Below are positions 52,330-64,000 of a stretch of DNA of 64,000 nt, piece after piece. The stretch's first letter is position 1, and every line of letters starts with the position of its first letter. The DNA comes from Mycteria americana (lineage: Eukaryota > Chordata > Aves > Ciconiiformes > Ciconiidae): assembly GCF_035582795.1 (NCBI RefSeq), contig NC_134368.1:36144501-36208500 (forward strand). The letters are read 5' to 3'. The translations under genes were made by a program, and so were the position numbers. A model generated the notes under the pieces. That model was not told the DNA's origin, made no database searches, and saw only the letters and a list, made by a program, of their open reading frames with translations.

Positions 52330-54800
52330 CTATGCGTACCTGGGGCTGAGGGCACCCCCAGCTGTACCCCAGCTACACCGCCACCTTTACGGACAGAGCG
52401 GCACGCAGGTTTCCCGACCCAACCCCCTGCAGCCGGAGCCGAGCTCGGCGCCGCGGGCTACCGGCGCGCCGCGGGCTACCGGCTCGCCGCGGCTCCGCTC
52501 GCCTCGCCTCGCCTCGCCTCGGCCGAGCCCGGCCGGGCTGGCTGCCGGCGCCGTGCCCGTGCGCTGTGGCGCGGCGCCCCCTGCCCGGCCGCCGCGGAAC
52601 TGCGCCGCCGCCGCGGGGCGGCCGGTGCCCGGGCCGGGGGCTGGCGGGGCGGCCCCGGGAGGGGGCGCGGGACGGCGGGGCCTCCCGGCGGGGGAACCTG
52701 CAAGCCGGCGCCTTGGGAAGGGCTCGGTTTCCTCTGAGCCGCAGCCCCGGGCGCGCGGGGCTTTGGTTACAGAAGGGCCCCCTGCGCAGCTGGCTTTATG
52801 TACTTACGTGGCTAATAAAAGAGGTGGCGGGGCTAATGCGCGGTAAATGCGCCCCCGCCGGCTTCTCGCGCCCACAGCCCGGCTTCGCCGTGAGCCCGCT
52901 GGGTCGGGATTCCCCAGGCAAACGTTTGATCGTTATTAAGCGTGATCACTTATTAATGAGCAGGGAATCCTCCGAGGACTATTTCGGAGTATTAATCTTT
53001 AACGTCGGGCTGGCTGACAGACATCCCTTCAGCACGACTCCTGCAGGGCGCTTCCCCGCCCGAAGTCGCCCGTACCCGCGCCCCGGGCCGGAGGGCGGCC
53101 GCCGCGTTGCCCCGGCCGTCCCCGGCCCCGCACGCTCTCCCCCCGCCGCTGCTTTTCCCGGCGCCGGGGCACGGCGCTACTCCTTAAAACGGCGGCGGGG
53201 AGCCGCCGTAGCCGTCAGTCGGTTTCGGCCTCTGCCGGGAGAGCTCCCTGCGCACGGCCGTTAAGCGGCGGCTCGCCCAGCCCAGCCCAGGGCCCGAGGC
53301 TGGGAGGCGTGAGGCCAAGCCCGCCGGCGCGGCCCGGAGGCGGCAGCCCGGCTGCCCGCGCCCCCTCCCGCTCGCCGCCCGGGGGAAGAGGGAGCGGCCG
53401 CTGAGGCGCTGCGGTCGCCGCAGGGCGGTCCTTGCTGCCACCGGCGCGAGTGGGGACCGCGGGGCTTGTCCCGGGCGCCCGCTGCTGCTCGGACGGCAGA
53501 GCCCGGCCAGCGAGGACCGCCTGTTCCCGCGGGGTCTCTCTCGCCATCCCCGTAAGATATTCCTCGGCAGCAGCCTCCTGAAGTTTCTGAGTAGCCCCTC
53601 CGAGGGAGGGCTTCGCCACACGCGAAGTCGCCCGCGACCCCGGATCGGCAGCCCTCTCCCTGCCGCCCCGGCCGGGCTGGAACAGGGCGAGCGCGGCGAA
53701 GGTTGGCGGGTGCCCCCACCCCGGCCCCGCTGGCGTCCCCGTGAGCGCCGGGCCACTGGGAGGAACCGCTCGTGGTGTGCTTCGCCCTCCCCCCGCTCCG
53801 CCTCTCCGCTTTTCGTCCTTCCCCGGCGGGGCCAGGCCCCGGACGGGGAGGCGAGCCGGGGTGCGAGGGCCGCCGCCGCTCCCGCGCCCGCGGAGCGCCG
53901 CAGAAACGAGTTCCGGAGGGGCGGCCGTCCAGCGCCGCGGAGGAATACGGCGGCGGGGGGAGCCGCGGCACGAGGGGGGCGGAGGGGCACCGGCGAGGCG
54001 CGGGGCAGGCCGGCGAAGAAAGGGGGAGCGGCGCGGCGGGCAGCATGCGGGGCTGGTCCCGGCCCGCGCCCCCGCCCCCGCCCCGCAGGCAGTGAGCCGG
54101 GGAGAGGTGAGGTGAGGTGCGGCACGGCGGGGCTGGTCCGGGCCGGGCCAGCAGGCCGAGTTGGGAGAAGTTTTGGTGGCGGGGGAGGGCGGGCAGCGGC
54201 GGCGCGGGGAGGGGGCGGCCGGGCGGCGAGGGTCCCCTCGGGAAGTTGCGGCGCTGAGGCGAGGCCGGGAGCGCGGCGAGGCCGCCCGGAGGCGCTGGGC
54301 GAGCGGCCGCCTCGTGCTGCGGGGCCCGCGGGAAGGGGCCGCGGCGCGGCGCCGGCCCCCTCCCCCCTATCCCCCGCCCGCCCGCGGCGCCGGGCCGGGG
54401 TGGCCGCCGGGCGTCGCGGGCCCTGGCGCCCCGCTGCCCCCCCGCGGCTGGCGGCGGCCGGCGGGGCCGGAGCTGCGGCCGCCTTCCCCGGAGAGCCGGC
54501 AGGGGTTGAGCCGGCAGGTTGCTCCTAAGTTGGGTCGAGGAAAAGGAGCGGCGGTGATGTTTTCCCCTGGAGGCAAGGTGTCCTCGGGTGCGTCTGGGGG
54601 TCCATTGCAAACTTAATTCCCTGGTAAGCCGGCAGGGCGATTCGCGGCGAGTAAGTACCTCGGGGTGACTTTCCTCCTTTGTTTGCACTTCGGCACCGCG
54701 TCCCTCGTTGCGTTACTCGCCGATTCCTCCGAAAGATAAAGGGCAGGGTCCGCAAGGACGCGGCGTTTAGCCGCGGCTCTCTCGGAGATCGCGGCTGGAC
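52330..54800. promoter_or_regulatory. Large intronic CpG-rich block, possible second promoter
   Basis: About 2.5 kb of very GC-rich, CpG-dense sequence lies inside intron 1, longer than the block around exon 1. It contains a (GCCTC)4 run (52501-52520), an 18-bp-period duplication at about 52449-52490, and a perfect 8-bp hairpin ACGGCGGC/GCCGCCGT (53189-53209). Donor-like sites occur at 54106 (GAG|GTGAGG), 54623 (CTG|GTAAGC) and 54650 (CGA|GTAAGT), so alternative first exons splicing to exon 2 are conceivable. A less GC-rich insert at about 52920-53025 has homeodomain-like TTAATGAG and TATTAATC strings. Very long open frames on both strands are expected from the lack of AT-rich stop codons and are not taken as genes. 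Confidence 0.7.
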
Positions 54801-56016
54801 GCATCGGCCGGCTTCTGCTACTTTTTTTCTTCCTCTTTACGGTAGTTGAGACAAAACAAAGCTTTGTTTGAAAGATGCGCTTTTTAATCTCTTGGTGTCA
54901 GTAAGCGACGGTGTGTCTTACCGCTGATAATATCCCCCCGCTGTAAACTTTTTTTTGGAAACGCATTAATAAATTAAAAAATGCTGCCTTCGAACAGCAA
55001 GTCATCCTGCTCTTTAAACTACTTGCATGCAAGTTGTTCCTAGGCAGTTGTACGGGAAATATTACCTGTATTCTATCATCACCTCTGCTGTCTTTCTGCA
55101 AAAGAAGAGAATGCTGTGTAATAAATGTGTATTTCCTATTTACCTGTCTAACCATGTGGAAATATTCAGCTATTTAGCGAGTAAAATACCGTACTTTAAC
55201 GCTGAAAACTATTTAATTTTAAAGTTTTTGTTTTCTTCTCTGTGAAATCCTAAAATCTCACTTTTAGGAGACTGAAAGGCGAGCTTTAGTAGTCATCCCA
55301 GTAGTAGGGTAGTCTCCTGGGTTTTATAACTTAGCATGCAAAAGAACTTTATATGGCTAAGTTATCACTGCTATCAGTGCAAGTAAGCAAACGTAAAATC
55401 CCTTTATACACCCAAAGATTTACATGTTTTAATTTTGTTATGTTTGAAACTGAGTTCAAGCTCAGTAAAACTATTTTTGTCATCCATCACAAACTTTAAG
55501 GTGCCATGTTGAATTCGATCAAACTCTTTCATTCACAGGGATTGGAGGTCTGCTTTTCCTTGCGCAACTGGTGAGTTCAGTAGTAGATGCGCTAGTAAGA
55601 GCGTGCCATATAGGTAAATGGTCAAAATTCTCTGTGTGAAACTTTGTTTCATTCGGGATTCAGAATCTTGGTGTGCTGTTTGAATACAGCTGCTGCATTT
55701 TCCTTTTAACAGCAAAGATCTCAAAAGCATAAATCAGAGTATCTCATGAGATTAACTCATAATGTGGGGAATACAAGCATAAAACTTGCTGGAGTTTAGT
55801 CACAAGTTAAAACTGTTATGTTAATCTCTGCGACAATGTACATTTTTTGAATAACTTAACAGCTTTACTAAAGTAACATTACCATACGCTTTCATCATGT
55901 GTTTAATTTTCTGGATACCAAAACAGCCAGACACCTTCCCTCCCAGAAAAGCAAAAGACACTGTTAAGTTTTTTGCTTGGAAACTTAAGCATGTTGAAAC
56001 AGCTCAACCTGTTTTG

Positions 56017-56036
56017 TTTTTTTTTTTTTTTTTTTT
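56017..56036. repeat. T20 homopolymer run
   Basis: Twenty consecutive T follow GTTTTG in intron 1. There is no recognisable retrotransposon body on either side, so it is best called a simple repeat. Confidence 0.85.
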
Positions 56037-58316
56037 CCAATCAGACTACATAAATAATTGCTTTTAAACAATTGAAAGAGTGGATGTAACTACAGTTAGT
56101 ACAGCCCACAAAACCACATGATCTCTCATAGACTTCTATAATAGGAACCCTCTCATGACAGTTTGGTTACTGCAGTAATAACTTTTCACAGTGCATTTGT
56201 GTCAAATGGCATCAGTTGCATATGCTGATCAAAACTGACCTTTCAAGTAAATAGGTGATGTTTTGATTGATAGAGACATTTTGGTGTTAATAACTTAACA
56301 TTACAAATCAAAGAAGCTGGTGCACGTGTGGGGGGAAACCCCCACTACATTTGTTAAAAGTTAGTGAAGATTTCAGTAGACAAGCATTGTAGAAAGCACT
56401 AAAAACCTCTTTTAGTCCTCAGAATGCTGTCTGATGTTTCCCTAGAGCAGTGTAATAGGCCATGCTCACAGAGTCTTGTTCTGCTAATGTAAACAACGTA
56501 GCTTAATCTTCGAGTAGGTCTTTCTGGACTGAACTGGTACATCTTGCGTGTAGAAAAGGGATAGCAATGGGACTAAGACTCATCGCGACTTGGGCTGTGT
56601 GGCCTGATTTAGGTTCTTTTTCTACCTGCAACTTTTATTTGACTGCTGGGGGGGTAAATCTCTTCACGTGTGCTCCCCATTACATTGCGTAGAAGATAAG
56701 ATTTTTTTGTCTGATTTTTTTGTTGGCTTGCTTGGCATTGAGATAGCCATTTACTAAATTCTGTATTTTATGCTTAAAACTTCCAAATCTCACACTATAA
56801 ACTTTGAAGTCTAAGTGCTGTAAACATACTGCTAAGAGAAACAGTCTTTTATATGACTGCTATCTTATCCAAATCATCCTCATTTGTAAGTTACCAATTT
56901 AAGGTCTGCTAGCCCCAAAATTTTGCTTGTTTTTATATGTTTAATGTGAAGATAGTTCATATTTCTAAGTTGTGTTAGTATTTTTTCCCATATACAGATT
57001 ATGTTAATGGTTTTGATGTGTTAATAAATTTGTTAACATAGTTCTACTACTTAGTTACAATCTTATGTATCCCAGCACTGAATATGCATATAAATAAAAA
57101 TTATCCAAATAATAATTTCCAAATAGGAAATCAAAATTTGTTTGAAAGTAGCTTTTCAGAATACATACGGTGTGCACTTTTTTTAAAACTAGGGCTGTGA
57201 TTTTTTGTTAAGCAAACAGTTGCATTATGTGTTGAAAATGGATGCAGAAAATCCTAAACTGGTCATATTCCAAAGATAATAAAAATTTAGGAGTTCAATG
57301 TGTAGCCTTTGGCTAAAATGTTTCTGAAATTAAGTCATTCTGGCTCACTGTAATGAGCCATCTGAGTTTATATCTAACACATTATCACTTTATCTTAACA
57401 CTTTCATACTTTCCCTTAGTAGTTCAGTGTCTTTACAACTGGCATTGTTTAATACTTTAGATATTTATCAAGATTATATTATGTTGGTTTTGGATAATCC
57501 CAGATCAACGTTTTTCAGTTTCCAGTAACTCTGTAAATTATGACAAGATGGAAAAAGTGTCATGTAACAGAAATGACTAACTTCTTTTTGTCTAACATGG
57601 TTAACTGTTCAGTTGAGAGATGCTCTTAAGCTCTCGATTGTGACTCAGCAAACCTTAGAAGTTGCTGCTGAGGAAGGGATTCTCTTACTGGTAGTTGCAT
57701 CATCGTGTGTAATAGACTGCCTCTTGCCAGTTCTGAGCGGACTCCACTTGAAGTTATTACAGAAAAGCAGCAAAAAGTGCTTAAGGTATTATGGCACAGA
57801 AAAATATTTATGGTAATAGTAAAACACATGTGTTCAAATTTTAATGAGGAGTTTGGATATCTTAATGCAGTCTAATGCATCATAGCGTGGTGCACGTTGT
57901 GTTTAATGTGCCTGAGATGCGAGGAGCAAATGATGAAAGATACAGGCAGGTACTATGTTTTACATAATAAATACACCACTTCAGACAGCTTGTTGCCAAA
58001 TGTAAATATAGGAAGTGAGTTACGTGATGCCATAGCATCAGTGGTCAAGCTGGATTTTGGACTTCAGCATAAATTTAAAAAAAAAAATTAAAAAATCCTG
58101 GTGTAACTGAGGAAGAAAAAAGGGAAAGATCTGATCATTAAGTAGTTTTTGATAATAGACAGCTTCCAAATTCCAGCAAGATGGAGTAAAAGAACCTGTT
58201 TCTGTTGATTACTTAAAAATGATGTCATAATTTCTTAACATGTCTTTTGGGACAGTCTAATGGCGTCTTAAATTGTTCAGAGTATTGAAAGTATTGATAT
58301 CAGTTATTTATTGCAG

Positions 58317-58374
58317 GGTTTTGGTTGTTTTTTGTTTGGGGTTGTTGGTTGGTTTGGTTTGTTTGTTTGCTTTG
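58317..58374. repeat. G/T simple repeat (TTTGG/GTTT units)
   Basis: A run of TTGG, GTTTG and TTTG units on the + strand, with almost no A or C. A similar G/T-rich patch occurs at about 36378-36415 in the intergenic part. It is low-complexity DNA with no assigned function. Confidence 0.75.
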
Positions 58375-60451
58375 ATGAAAGTGTTCATTTACTTGGCAGT
58401 ATGTTAGGGGGATGAAGCCCTGGAGACCCAAGTGTCTGTTTATTCCCAGGACAAATCATAGCCTGGGAAGAGTAGTAGATAGGGGAGGAATAATATTGTT
58501 AACCCATTGAAATGGTGGCTGTTCCAAACTCACACTCATTTGCCCTTCCAACCTTTCCTTCATCTAGCTTTAAGACCTTGTAAGTAGTGGTTTCAGCTAG
58601 TGACTTGCTTTTAAAAGCTCATTCACATTTTATTGTTTGCTCATTCACTTTTTATTGTTTGCTATGGTTATAGCTTTAATCACATAACTTAATTGCTAGA
58701 TTTGGAAGGCAGATGCGCTTTTTCTTTTTTCCTTCCAAAAGCGTACTAGCTAAGTTTTCATTACTCCTCTCTAATATTTCCTATAGTTTGTGTGGATCTG
58801 AGTCTTAGATTCTTCTCAAAATCATTGGCTTACTAATGGCTGTGACTGAATTAGCTTCTTCTGAGGTTTTGGAGGGACCTGTTGACACAAGTAGATTAAT
58901 TTGCTCTAATGCTTTCTAGTGGGCAGAGGCAGTCCATGGAATTTAAGCCAATGCGATCTTTCATGTATCTACTTGAGCAGGTAGGAATTAGGGGAGAGAG
59001 AAGTAACTGTAAGAGAAAATGTGATTGGAGGAAGGAGACAACACAATGTGATACCTTTTGAGCTAAGACAAACAGAACTAGTATGAGGATAGGCACTGGG
59101 GAGAGACTGACAGCCAAAGATAGAGTGGGGACAAACTAGGGCTAAAATGTGGAAGAGAAGGTCAGGAAGAATGAAAGAAGAGTATGGTTAGGAACTAGTA
59201 CGAGTTGTATAACAGATTGGCCAGGGAAGAAGATGCTAAAGGAGAGGGAAGGGAAGGATATTTAGGATAAATAGGGAAAGGTGAAAGAAAAGAATGTGTA
59301 CTACTTAATCAACATAATAAGTCAAAGCTAGACTGCTTTCTACTTGCTGGAAATGAGTTTTTCCCCCAAGATTTTGTTGAAAGCTTGGGCTTGTTGAGGA
59401 GGCATTCTGAAGCTTTGATTTGTTATCCTGTGAGACTTTAGGGAGTAAAGACTGTTACTGTAAACCCAGATGAAGAGGGTGGCCCCAAAGGTCATGTTTC
59501 TGAGGCTTCTGCCTTTCTTCCTACTGCAGTCTTGCCTGGATGTAGGCATTGGAAATGATACACAGACTTCTTCAAAAGGGAAAGCCCCTGAGGGTGTGTC
59601 TCCATGTCTGTCTTGCAGTTCCAAGCTCTTTCCCTGTCATTTCTGGTGTGTGTTTGAGAAACATGTCTTAATAGTTCCTCCAGTTATTTTGATAGATTCT
59701 TGTTCTCATAGCTCTTGGTACTAACTTGTTTCAGATCCGTTCTGAGAGGGGAATAAAGGAATAAGTCTCATTCTTTATTGGTTTTACAACTTAGTGATGC
59801 TTGATAAAAATGTTTTTTTATTATATGCACTGCTGTCCACTACTCTTATAAGGGTACTCAGAGCTGGAGAGAATACAATACATAACTATTCTCTGTTTAT
59901 AACTTTTATAATTCTTGGAACAGGTGCTTATAGGATACTTTGAAGAATTCATGGTAATTTCAAGCCAGCTCTTGCAGTTTGCTTCCACATCATCGGACAT
60001 CAGCCATTTTACAATCTAAGTGAAATGAGGGAGAAGAATTTTCTATCAGAAGACAATGTCGCATATGAAGTAGAGGACTGAAGTGAATGTTCACTACTCC
60101 AGATTAGTTCAGATCTAGTTTGCTTGCTTATAGCAGACAGCACTGGCATATTTCTTCTAACATGTTGCTTCATGGAGTTGTTCATTTGAAGTTAACTCTG
60201 TTTGTTCCCCTTGTGTCATGGTAGTAATTCCTAGACTTTTGGTCTTGTGGATTCTTGGCATTTTTTAGGAGTTTTAATTTATCTGCTTTTCTATTACTGT
60301 AAATCATGTGGAAACTTTCTGCAAAAAAGGATGTAACCTAGATGTGTAACTTCTAGTGTTCTCTCAAGTGTGAATTCTAAACTAAACATCAAGGTTATTT
60401 GAATAATATTTGAACAGTCATAAGTCTTAACACATCTCTCTCTTGTTTCAG

Positions 60452-60472
60452 GGTTTCTTTGTAATTGCTGCC
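60452..60472 (+). other. FAT1 exon 2, 5' UTR part
   Basis: Twenty-one non-coding bases lie between the acceptor (tcttgtttcag, ending 60451) and the ATG. They contain no ATG and no stop in the FAT1 frame. The FAT1 start is preceded by GCC and followed by G (gctgccATGg), a near-optimal Kozak context. The in-frame ATG at 60443 lies before the acceptor and so is intronic. Confidence 0.85.
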
Positions 60473-63400
60473 ATGGGAAGATACTTGACTATGATGTTGC
60501 TGCTGATGCTGCTGGTGCAGCATTTTGGAAACTGTGAAGGAAACCCAAGGCCACATCATGCTTCACCAATGCAATTTACACAAGTACAGTATAATGCCAC
60601 TGTGTATGAGAATTCTGCAGCCAAGACTTATGTTGGGCATCCAGTGAAAATGGGCATTTACATTACAAATCCATTGTGGGACCTAAGATACAAGATTATT
60701 TCTGGTGACAATGAGAACTTGTTCAAAGCTGAAGAATATGTTCTTGGAAACTTTTGCTTTTTGAGAATACGGACCAAGGGAGGAAACACAGCTATCCTTA
60801 ACAGAGAGGTAAAAGACCATTATATGCTGACTGTTAAAGCAGTTGAAAAAAATACAAATGCTGAAACGCGCACGAAGGTCAGGATACAGGTACTGGATAC
60901 AAATGACTTGCGACCCTTGTTTTCTCCAACATCTTACAGTGTTTCTTTGCCTGAAAACACAGCAATAAGGACCAGCATCGCAAGAGTCAGTGCAACAGAT
61001 GCAGATATAGGAACAAATGGAGAGTTCTACTATAGCTTTAAAGAAAGAACGGATGTGTTTGCTATACATCCAACTAGTGGAGTGGTAGTTCTAACTGGTA
61101 GACTTGACTACTCAGACACCAAGCGTTATGAGATGGAAATTCTTGCAGTGGACCGTGGGCTGAAGCTGTATGGTAGCAGTGGCATAAGCAGTATGGCAAA
61201 ACTAACTGTTCATGTAGAGCAAGCAAACGAATATGCCCCTGTTATTACAGCTGTTACATTGACTCCGTCAGAATTGGACAAAGATCCAACTTACGCAATT
61301 GTAACTGTAGAGGACAATGATCAGGGTTCAAATGGGGAAATAGCATCACTAAATATTGTTGCAGGTGATCCGCTTCAACAGTTCAAAACAGTGAGGTCTG
61401 TTCCAGGAGGTAAAGAATACAGAATAAAAGCCATTGGTCACATTGATTGGGAGAGCCACCCTTTTGGATACAACCTTACCCTTCAAGCTAAAGATAAAGG
61501 AAATCCCCCACAGTTTTCTTCTGTAAAAGTTGTTCATGTGACATCACCGCAATTTAAGTCTGGTCCTGTCAGATTTGAAAAAGAGATATATAGAGCTGAA
61601 ATAAGTGAATTTGCCCCTCCAAACACGCCTGTGATAATGGTGAAAGCTCTGCCTAGTTACCCACATTTAAAATATGTATTTAAAAATACACCTGGCAAAG
61701 TAAAATTCAATTTAAACACTCACACTGGTCTTATTACCACTTTAGAACCCATAAAAGCACAATATGCATCCCATTTTGAACTAGAAGTTGTGACAAGTGA
61801 CAGAAGAGCTTCTGCAAAAGTATTAATTAAGGTACTAGGCATGAACAGCAGTCCTCCTGAATTTACTCAGACATCCTATAAAGCCTCCTTTGATGAGAAT
61901 GTGCCAATAGGTACGAGTGTCATGAGAGTAAGTGCAAAAGACCCTGATGAAGGGGAGAATGGTTACGTGACCTATAGCATTGCAAACCTAAATCCTTTGC
62001 CATTTGTGATTAACCATTTCAGTGGGATTATTAGTACCTCAGAAGACTTGGATTATGAATTGATGCCAAGGGTTTACAATTTAAGGATTCGAGCTTCTGA
62101 TTGGGGTATACCATATCGTCGAGAAGTTGAAGTTCCTGTTACTATTATTTTAAATAACCTCAATGACAATATACCTCTCTTTGAGAAAATAAATTGTGAG
62201 GGAACAATCCCCAGGGATCTTGGTGTTGGAGAACAAATAACAACTGTATCTGCTATTGATGCTGATGAGCTCCAGTTGGTGAGATACCAAATTGAATCTG
62301 GAAATGAACTGGATTTATTTAGCCTAAATCCAAATTCTGGAGTACTTTCACTCAAACAGTCACTAACAGATGGCCTAGGTGCTAAAATGTCTTTTCACAG
62401 TTTGAAAATTACAGCTACAGATGGAGAAAACTTTGCAAAACCATTGTATATCAACATAACTGTAGCTACTAGTCGCAAACCAGTCAACTTGCAATGTGAA
62501 GAAACTGGAGTTGCCAAAATGCTCGCAGAGAAACTCTTACAAGCAAATAAATTGCACAGTCGTGGAGAAGTTGAGGATGTTTTCTTTGACACTCACTCTG
62601 TGAATCTGCATGCACCTCAATTTAGAAGTACTCTCCCCAGTAGCATTGAGATAAGAGAAGACCAACCTGTGGGCTCCAGCATACTACTTATGAATGCTAC
62701 TGATCTTGATACTGGCTTCAATGGAAAGCTAGTGTATGTTATCTCTGGAGGTAATGAAGATAGTAGTTTCATTGTTGATATGGAAAGAGGAATGCTGAAA
62801 ATTTTATCTCCTCTTGACCGAGAAGTAAAAGATAAATATACTCTAAATATTACTGTCTATGATCTTGGAATACCACAGAAGTCTGCCTGGCACCTTTTAG
62901 ATATAAAAGTTTTGGATGCTAATGACAACCCACCAGAGTTCCTGCAAGACAGCTATTTTGTTGAAGTGAGTGAAAACAAAGAGCCAAACAGTGAAATAAT
63001 TCAAATTGAAGCTACTGATAAAGATTTGGGGGCTAATGGAGAAGTGAAATATTCTCTTCTTACAGATACAGACAAGTTTACCATTAATGCTGTGACAGGA
63101 ATTGTGAAAGTTGTAGGGGTGCTGGATCGTGAAGAACAGCATGTCTATTTCTTGAAAATAGAGGCTAGGGACCAACCCACTGAAGAACCTCAATTATTTT
63201 CAACAGTTATTTTGAAAGTGTCTGTAGAAGATGTTAATGACAATCCTCCTAAGTTTATTCCTTCAAATTATCATGTGAAAATTCGAGAAGATCTTCCTGA
63301 GGGAACTATTATTATGTGGCTAGAAGCCTATGATCCTGATTTAGGCCAGTCAAGTCAAGTACGATACAGTCTTTTGGACAGTGGAGATGGCACCTTTGAT

Positions 63401-63740
63401 GTTGACAAACTCAGTGGAGCAATACGTATTGTACAAAGACTGGATTATGAAAAGAAACAACTTTATAACTTGACTGTGCGGGCTAAGGACAAAGGAAAAC
63501 CCATTTCGTTGTCCTCTACCTGTTATGTTGAGGTTGAAATAGTTGATGTGAATGAAAACTTGCACCCTCCAAGGTTCTCTGTATTCGCAGATAAAGGCTT
63601 TATAAAAGAAGATGCCCCTGTTGGCTCCTCAGTAATGACAGTATCTGCTTATGATGAAGATGCAGGACGAGATGGGGAGATTAGATATTCCATCAGAGAT
63701 GGGTCTGGTATAGGAGTTTTTCGAATAGATGAAGAGAAAG
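60473..63740 (+). CDS. FAT1: FAT1 protocadherin, exon 2 (N-terminal 1,089 codons)
   Basis: FAT atypical cadherin 1 is a giant single-pass plasma-membrane receptor acting in cell adhesion, planar polarity, actin regulation and Hippo/Wnt control. The exon encodes a signal peptide (about residues 1-22, with a Met/Leu-rich core) and about nine to ten tandem cadherin repeats. Calcium-binding motifs are visible: DTND (142-145), ATDAD (174-178), NLNDN (562-566), LDRE (781-784, 884-887), DANDNPPEF (815-823), DVNDNPPKF (920-928) and DVNENLHPP (1025-1033). Repeats 3 and 4 lack the classic DxND linker, as in human FAT1. N-glycosylation sequons occur at 41, 334, 661, 741, 792 and 999. FAT1 rather than FAT2/3/4 is indicated by the conserved ENSAAKTYVGHPVKMG and FKAEEYVLGNFCFLRIRTKG segments. 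The exon ends at AAAG|GTAAGG in phase 1. The full protein is about 4,590 residues, so some three quarters lies beyond the window. The reading frame is intact, with no frameshift. Confidence 0.97.
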
Positions 63741-64000
63741 GTAAGGTGGCTTTCTGTTATTTTTATATTCTAAATAAAATCATATGCCAGCAAAGAGATA
63801 AGAGAAGCTGCAGTGTCACAGTTGACATAGATGTTCTTGTCAACAGATCTGTCTTGACAAACAGATGTCTCCAATAATTTGTATAGTTCTGTCTACCACT
63901 TTAGTGAAATTATATGTATACATTTGATAAGTAATCTTCCTCTGTTGTCCTCATTTCTATCCAGCCTACCTAAAGCCATTCTTAGATCTTAAAATCTCTG
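63741..64000 (+). other. FAT1 intron 2, 5' end
   Basis: The intron begins GTAAGGTGGC. The FAT1 frame stays open for another 45 codons to a TAA at 63875-63877, but this part (VAFCYFYILNK and on) has no cadherin similarity and replaces the expected repeat continuation, so it is intronic read-through. An AATAAA lies at 63773-63778. The next exon is outside the window. Confidence 0.9.

Larger units (their letters stand above)
52129..60451 (+). other. FAT1 intron 1
   Basis: The intron runs from GTGAGT at 52129 to a pyrimidine-rich acceptor (cacatctctctcttgtttcag) ending at 60451. The first 2.6 kb is mostly CpG-rich; from about 54.8 kb it is AT-rich with no recognisable transposon. It contains a T20 run at 56017-56036, a G/T simple repeat at about 58317-58374 and a purine-biased stretch at about 58970-59300. 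Small open frames here (for example 57613-57816) show no family resemblance. Confidence 0.8.

Noticed and set aside
53261-54688. 475-codon minus-strand open frame, Pro/Arg/Ala-rich
   Set aside because: GC-rich DNA rarely contains stop codons, so long frames occur on all strands here; there is no domain, no family resemblance, and equally long overlapping frames exist in other phases.
60443-60445. In-frame methionine-type start ten codons upstream of the FAT1 ATG
   Set aside because: It lies before the splice acceptor ending at 60451, so it is intronic in the spliced mRNA; the reading at that position is also not a good Kozak ATG.
63773-63778. AATAAA just inside intron 2 as a poly(A) signal for a short secreted FAT1
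   Set aside because: Cleavage 10-30 nt downstream would precede the in-frame stop at 63875, giving a non-stop message; a lone hexamer in AT-rich intron is weak evidence.
63741-63877. Extension of the FAT1 frame by 45 codons past residue 1089
   Set aside because: A strong donor (AAAG|GTAAGG) sits at the position and phase where the known FAT1 exon ends, and the following residues have no cadherin character.

Overview
This is vertebrate nuclear DNA, most likely from a bird. It holds one recognisable gene: the 5' end of FAT1, the giant atypical cadherin, on the + strand. The bird assignment rests on a well-preserved CR1 LINE copy at about 3.16-3.74 kb with the usual 3' terminus (ATTCTATG/ATTCTGTG-type octamers), a second CR1 at about 36.74-37.27 kb, large AT-rich non-coding stretches, and a FAT1 protein that is close to but distinct from the mammalian one as I remember it. 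The species cannot be named from the window. Nothing prokaryotic is present; the many short open frames are what random vertebrate DNA gives.

Layout. Positions 1 to about 50.9 kb are an intergenic desert upstream of FAT1. I see no exon, RNA gene or intact transposon ORF there. It contains two CR1 copies (one nested in an older L3/CR1-like repeat and flanked by a direct repeat), microsatellites and minisatellites, several short perfect hairpins and palindromes, a G-quadruplex-type G cluster, and a few AT-rich stretches that look like possible conserved non-coding elements. From 50,946 to 51,194 lies an uninterrupted 249-bp homopurine tract built of (GAAGG)13 followed by (GAAGA)32. It abuts a CpG island (about 51.2-52.1 kb) that carries a (CTG)8(CCG)5 repeat, GGGA-type G-rich repeats and the non-coding FAT1 exon 1, which ends at a good donor after 52,128. 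Intron 1 (52,129-60,451) begins with a second, larger CpG-rich block (about 52.33-54.8 kb) and then becomes AT-rich. FAT1 exon 2 starts at 60,452, has its ATG at 60,473 in a strong Kozak context, and encodes 1,089 complete codons up to the donor at 63,740/63,741 (phase 1). The last 260 bp are intron 2.

Function. The coding part specifies a signal peptide and roughly the first nine or ten cadherin repeats of FAT1, about a quarter of the full receptor. The promoter-side sequence suggests several control layers: a homopurine tract capable of forming triplex DNA, CpG islands, and upstream ORFs in exon 1. One uORF is in the same reading frame as FAT1 after splicing and is separated from it by a single TGA in the stretch examined.

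I looked for a new biological system and did not find one. The items most worth checking are the homopurine tract at the FAT1 promoter, the in-frame uORF arrangement, and the large intronic CpG block as a possible alternative promoter.
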